Source of the DNA: Mycoplasmatota bacterium
GTDB lineage: Bacteria; Bacillota_I; Bacilli_A; Izemoplasmatales; Izemoplasmataceae
Assembly (NCBI GenBank): GCA_022712785.1
Contig: JAFLJX010000178.1
Coordinates: 1 to 7,921, forward strand
Direction of reading: 5' to 3'
Length of the DNA: 7,921 nucleotides
Part shown: in pieces, positions 5,647 through 7,921 of the stretch
Layout of the letters: the number at the start of each line of letters is the position of its first letter
Numbering within the stretch: position 1 is the stretch's first letter
Translations under genes and position numbers: made by a program
The notes under the pieces: model-generated
Database searches by the model: none
Told to the model about the DNA's origin: nothing
What the model saw: only the letters and a program-made list of their open reading frames with translations

Positions 5647-7593
5647 ATGGAAAAATCAATTAATGCGATAAGGTTTTTAGGGATGGATTCGATCAATAAA
5701 GCTAATAGTGGACATCCAGGTATTGTACTTGGAGCTGCACCTATTATTTATAACTTATATACTAAACATATGAGAGTTACTCCAAATAAACCTTTATGGT
5801 TTAACCGAGATCGTTTTGTATTATCTGCGGGGCATGCAACTGGGATGTTGTATCCAACATTACATTTAGCAGGCTTCGGTGTAAAAATACAAGATTTAAA
5901 AGAATTTAGACAATTAAATTCTTTAACTCCAGGACATCCTGAGTATTTACATACTAAGGGAATAGATTCTACAAGTGGACCACTTGGACAAGGTATTCCA
6001 ATGGCTGCGGGTATGGCACTTGCTGAGAGTTATTTAGCTGCGACTTTTAATAAAGAAGGATTCAATGTAATTGATCATTATTCATATGCAATTTGTGGTG
6101 ATGGTGATTTGCAAGAAGGTGTAACTCAAGAAGCAATGAGTTTAATTGGACATTTAGGATTAGAAAAGTTAATCGTTTTATATGATTCAAATGATATTCA
6201 ATTAGACGGACCACTTGAGTGGGCTAATACTGAAAATGTAAAACTAAAATATGAATCAATGAATTGGGATTATTCAAGAGTTAATGACGCTAATGATTTA
6301 GATGAATTAAACAAAGCTATTGAAGCTGCGAAATTAACTGATAAACCTTCAATTATAGAAGTTAAATCAATTATCGGATTTGGTTCGAAAGACCAAGGAG
6401 AAAGTTCAACTCATGGTTCACCTATAGGGTTAGAAGAAACTGCTTTAATGAGAAAAAGAATGGATTATGATTATCCATTATTCACAGCTCCTGAAGAAGT
6501 TTATGAAGATTTCTTTAAAAACACTGTTCAACGTGGTGAAACTGCGTTAAATGAATGGGATAATTTATTTGAAGATTATAAAGAAGCTTATCCTGAACTA
6601 GCTCAAAAACTAGAAAACATAATTAATGGTAAATTAGATATAGATTTTGATAAAGTATTAGAAACTGCACCTCTAGGAACTAACGAAGCTTCAAGAGTAA
6701 CTGGTGGAAAAGTGTTAACTAAATTATCAAATGTGTTAATTGAATTAATAGGTGGTAGTGCTGATTTAACTAAATCAACAAAAGCTAAAGGAATTAATGG
6801 AGATTTCACTAAAGATAATAGACTTGGTAGAAATATAAATTACGGTGTTAGAGAACACGCGATGGCAGCTATCGTTAACGGGATAACATTACATGGATTA
6901 AAAGGATTTAGTGGTGCATTCTTTGTGTTCGCAGATTATTTAAAGCCTTCAGTTAGGATGGCAGCAATTATGAGTTTGCCTTCAATCTATATATTCAGTC
7001 ATGATTCTGTGGCTGTTGGTGAAGACGGACCAACTCATGAGCCAATTGAACAGCTGTCAATGCTAAGAACTACACCTAACGTGAACGTTCTTAGACCATG
7101 TGACGCTAACGAAACTGCATTTAGTTATAGATTTGCTTTAGAAGCAAAATCTACACCTACTGTAATTACTTTATCAAGACAAAACTTAGAAGTTAAGAAA
7201 GTTACTAATTATGAAGACTTTAAAAAAGGTGCTTATGTAATTAGTGATATTAAAGATTTCGAGGGAATATTGATTGCTACAGGTAGTGAAGTAGGTTTAG
7301 CAATTGAAACTCAAGAATTACTATTAAAAGAAGGAATTAAAGTTAGAGTTGTATCAATGCCTTCTATGGATATATTTAAATATACAAGTAAAGAATATCA
7401 AGAAGAAATTCTACCTAAAAATATTACTAAGAGAGTAGCTCTTGAAATGGGTAGTCCTGATTTATGGTATCGTTACGCAGATACTGTTCTAGGAATTGAC
7501 AGATTTGGAGTTAGTGCTCCTGGGAATATAGCTATTGAATATTTTGGATTTACAAAAGAAAATGTTAGTAAGATTTATAAAGGGACAAAATAG
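5647..7593 (+). CDS. tkt: Transketolase
   Basis: This thiamine-diphosphate enzyme moves two-carbon units between ketose and aldose phosphates in the non-oxidative pentose phosphate pathway. The 648 residues cover all three domains. In the N-terminal ThDP domain: His23 in SGHPG; WFNRDRFVLSAGH; GDGDLQEG with Asp152 and, 30 residues on, Asn182, the Mg/diphosphate ligands; and His256 in THGSPIG. In the pyrimidine domain: Arg350, aligned to the substrate phosphate-binding Arg358 of E. coli; GGSADL; catalytic Glu403 in GVREHAM; and His464 in GEDGPTHEP. LSRQN supplies another phosphate-binding Arg, and the C-terminal domain carries IATGSEVGLA and VVSMPS. Small deviations are SAGHATGM for the usual SAGHGSM, and SRVTGGK for SRxAS. 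AAGGAGAT precedes the ATG. Promoter and terminator on either side suggest a single-gene transcript. Tandem stops TAG TAA end it. Confidence 0.97.
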   Translation: MEKSINAIRFLGMDSINKANSGHPGIVLGAAPIIYNLYTKHMRVTPNKPLWFNRDRFVLSAGHATGMLYPTLHLAGFGVKIQDLKEFRQLNSLTPGHPEYLHTKGIDSTSGPLGQGIPMAAGMALAESYLAATFNKEGFNVIDHYSYAICGDGDLQEGVTQEAMSLIGHLGLEKLIVLYDSNDIQLDGPLEWANTENVKLKYESMNWDYSRVNDANDLDELNKAIEAAKLTDKPSIIEVKSIIGFGSKDQGESSTHGSPIGLEETALMRKRMDYDYPLFTAPEEVYEDFFKNTVQRGETALNEWDNLFEDYKEAYPELAQKLENIINGKLDIDFDKVLETAPLGTNEASRVTGGKVLTKLSNVLIELIGGSADLTKSTKAKGINGDFTKDNRLGRNINYGVREHAMAAIVNGITLHGLKGFSGAFFVFADYLKPSVRMAAIMSLPSIYIFSHDSVAVGEDGPTHEPIEQLSMLRTTPNVNVLRPCDANETAFSYRFALEAKSTPTVITLSRQNLEVKKVTNYEDFKKGAYVISDIKDFEGILIATGSEVGLAIETQELLLKEGIKVRVVSMPSMDIFKYTSKEYQEEILPKNITKRVALEMGSPDLWYRYADTVLGIDRFGVSAPGNIAIEYFGFTKENVSKIYKGTK

Positions 7594-7599
7594 TAATTT

Positions 7600-7627
7600 A
7601 AAAATGTGGCAATTGCCACATTTTTTT
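7600..7627 (+). terminator. Strong intrinsic terminator after tkt
   Basis: AAAAATGTGGC (7600-7610) and GCCACATTTTT (7615-7625) are exact reverse complements around an AATT loop, followed by T up to 7627 (seven T in a row from 7621). The whole of 7600-7625 is a perfect palindrome. An A-run on the 5' side provides a T-run on the other strand, so it can act in both directions. It starts six bases after the tkt stop codon. Confidence 0.9.
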
Positions 7628-7628
7628 A

Positions 7629-7637
7629 TGGTATAAT
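7629..7637 (+). promoter_or_regulatory. Extended -10 promoter for the last gene
   Basis: TGGTATAAT fits the extended -10 consensus TGnTATAAT exactly and begins two bases after the terminator T-run. No -35 hexamer lies at 16-18 bases; that region falls inside the terminator hairpin. TTGCCA at 7613-7618 is only 13 bases away. Transcription would begin near 7644 and leave a leader of about 75 bases before the ATG at 7719. The remainder, 7638-7718, shows nothing else apart from the ribosome binding site TAGGTGAT (7708-7715). Confidence 0.6.
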
Positions 7638-7718
7638 ATAGTAATGATTTAAATGGTTGATTGGCAAACTGAAAATTTAATATGACTATGTAATGCAAAA
7701 AACAGAGTAGGTGATTTT

Positions 7719-7921
7719 ATGAAAAGAAGAATCTTCATTTATCAAGAATATATCAGTGAAGAAATAAAAGAACTATTTAACAGTTTAGGTTCATCATTTT
7801 TCATTGAATCTATTGATGAAGATATTATTACTTTGATTGATAATGATTATTATAATCCTGAGCCTATAGATTTAGGCGGATTTAGTGAACTTATATTAGA
7901 AGATTTTGATAGTAAGATAAC
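7719..7921 (+). CDS. Unrecognised acidic protein, N-terminal 67 residues (runs off the window)
   Basis: An open frame starts at ATG 7719, three bases after a good TAGGTGAT ribosome binding site (7708-7715) and downstream of its own promoter candidate. It stays open to the window end with 67 codons. The protein begins MKRRIFIYQEYISEEI and then becomes acidic, with segments such as ESIDEDIITLIDNDYYNPEP and SELILEDFDSKI. No signal peptide or membrane segment is visible. I do not recognise the family. The pattern of an amphipathic start, a short beta-like stretch (DIITLID) and a helix (FSELILEDFDSKI) is loosely like the N-terminal half of PucR/CdaR-type regulators, but that is a guess and the DNA-binding part would lie outside the window. 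That it is a real gene is likely from the ribosome binding site and codon usage like its neighbours; function unknown. Confidence 0.75.
   Translation, partial: MKRRIFIYQEYISEEIKELFNSLGSSFFIESIDEDIITLIDNDYYNPEPIDLGGFSELILEDFDSKI

Noticed and set aside
6603..6809. Open frame on the minus strand inside tkt (68 codons)
   Set aside because: It mirrors conserved transketolase codons on the opposite strand and has no start signals.
7653..7685. Ten-codon frame starting MVDWQTENLI before the last gene, as a possible leader peptide
   Set aside because: No Shine-Dalgarno sequence precedes it, and no alternative hairpins or regulatory codon runs are visible, so chance is the simpler explanation.
7489..7698. 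Open frame on the minus strand across the tkt end and terminator (69 codons)
   Set aside because: It would read through a strong bidirectional terminator hairpin, lacks a ribosome binding site, and its residues derive from the reverse of the tkt 3' end.
1..7921. Mollicute code 4 (UGA read as Trp)
   Set aside because: All Trp positions in conserved motifs are TGG, UGA never occurs inside a conserved gene, and UGA sits exactly at the normal SufU end.

Overview
The window comes from a very AT-rich bacterium of the Firmicutes/Tenericutes kind. All seven complete or partial genes that can be read lie on the + strand. UGA works as a stop (it ends sufU) and Trp is written as TGG, so this is the standard bacterial code and not the Mycoplasma/Spiroplasma code. 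Low GC, a Firmicutes-type SUF cluster (C-D-S-U-B, with the zinc-type SufU) and the standard code would fit an Acholeplasma-, Haloplasma- or Izemoplasma-like lineage or a low-GC Bacilli/Erysipelotrichia relative. That placement is inference.

Positions 1-4488 hold the iron-sulfur assembly operon: the 3' part of sufC (ATPase), then sufD (scaffold partner), sufS (cysteine desulfurase), sufU (sulfur transfer partner of SufS) and sufB (scaffold core). Genes overlap or lie within about 12 bases of each other. SufS and SufU mobilise sulfur from cysteine; SufB, SufC and SufD assemble the cluster. All key catalytic residues visible in the window are present. A YghZ-type aldo/keto reductase (4505-5494) follows sufB after 16 bases with a good ribosome binding site and no visible promoter or terminator in between, so it is probably co-transcribed. 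A hairpin terminator at 5500-5533 closes this unit.

A 152-base gap (5495-5646) carries that terminator and the promoter region for a complete transketolase (5647-7593), which ends in a strong, perfectly palindromic terminator (7600-7627). An extended -10 promoter begins right at the end of the terminator T-run and would drive the last gene, an unrecognised acidic protein (from 7719) cut off by the window edge.

I found no RNA genes, mobile elements, CRISPR arrays or signs of horizontal transfer. This is mostly a housekeeping region. The points most worth checking are the reductase attached to the suf operon, the sufU-TGA-sufB in-frame junction, the Cys-bearing SufC tail, and the compact terminator/promoter junctions on either side of the transketolase gene.
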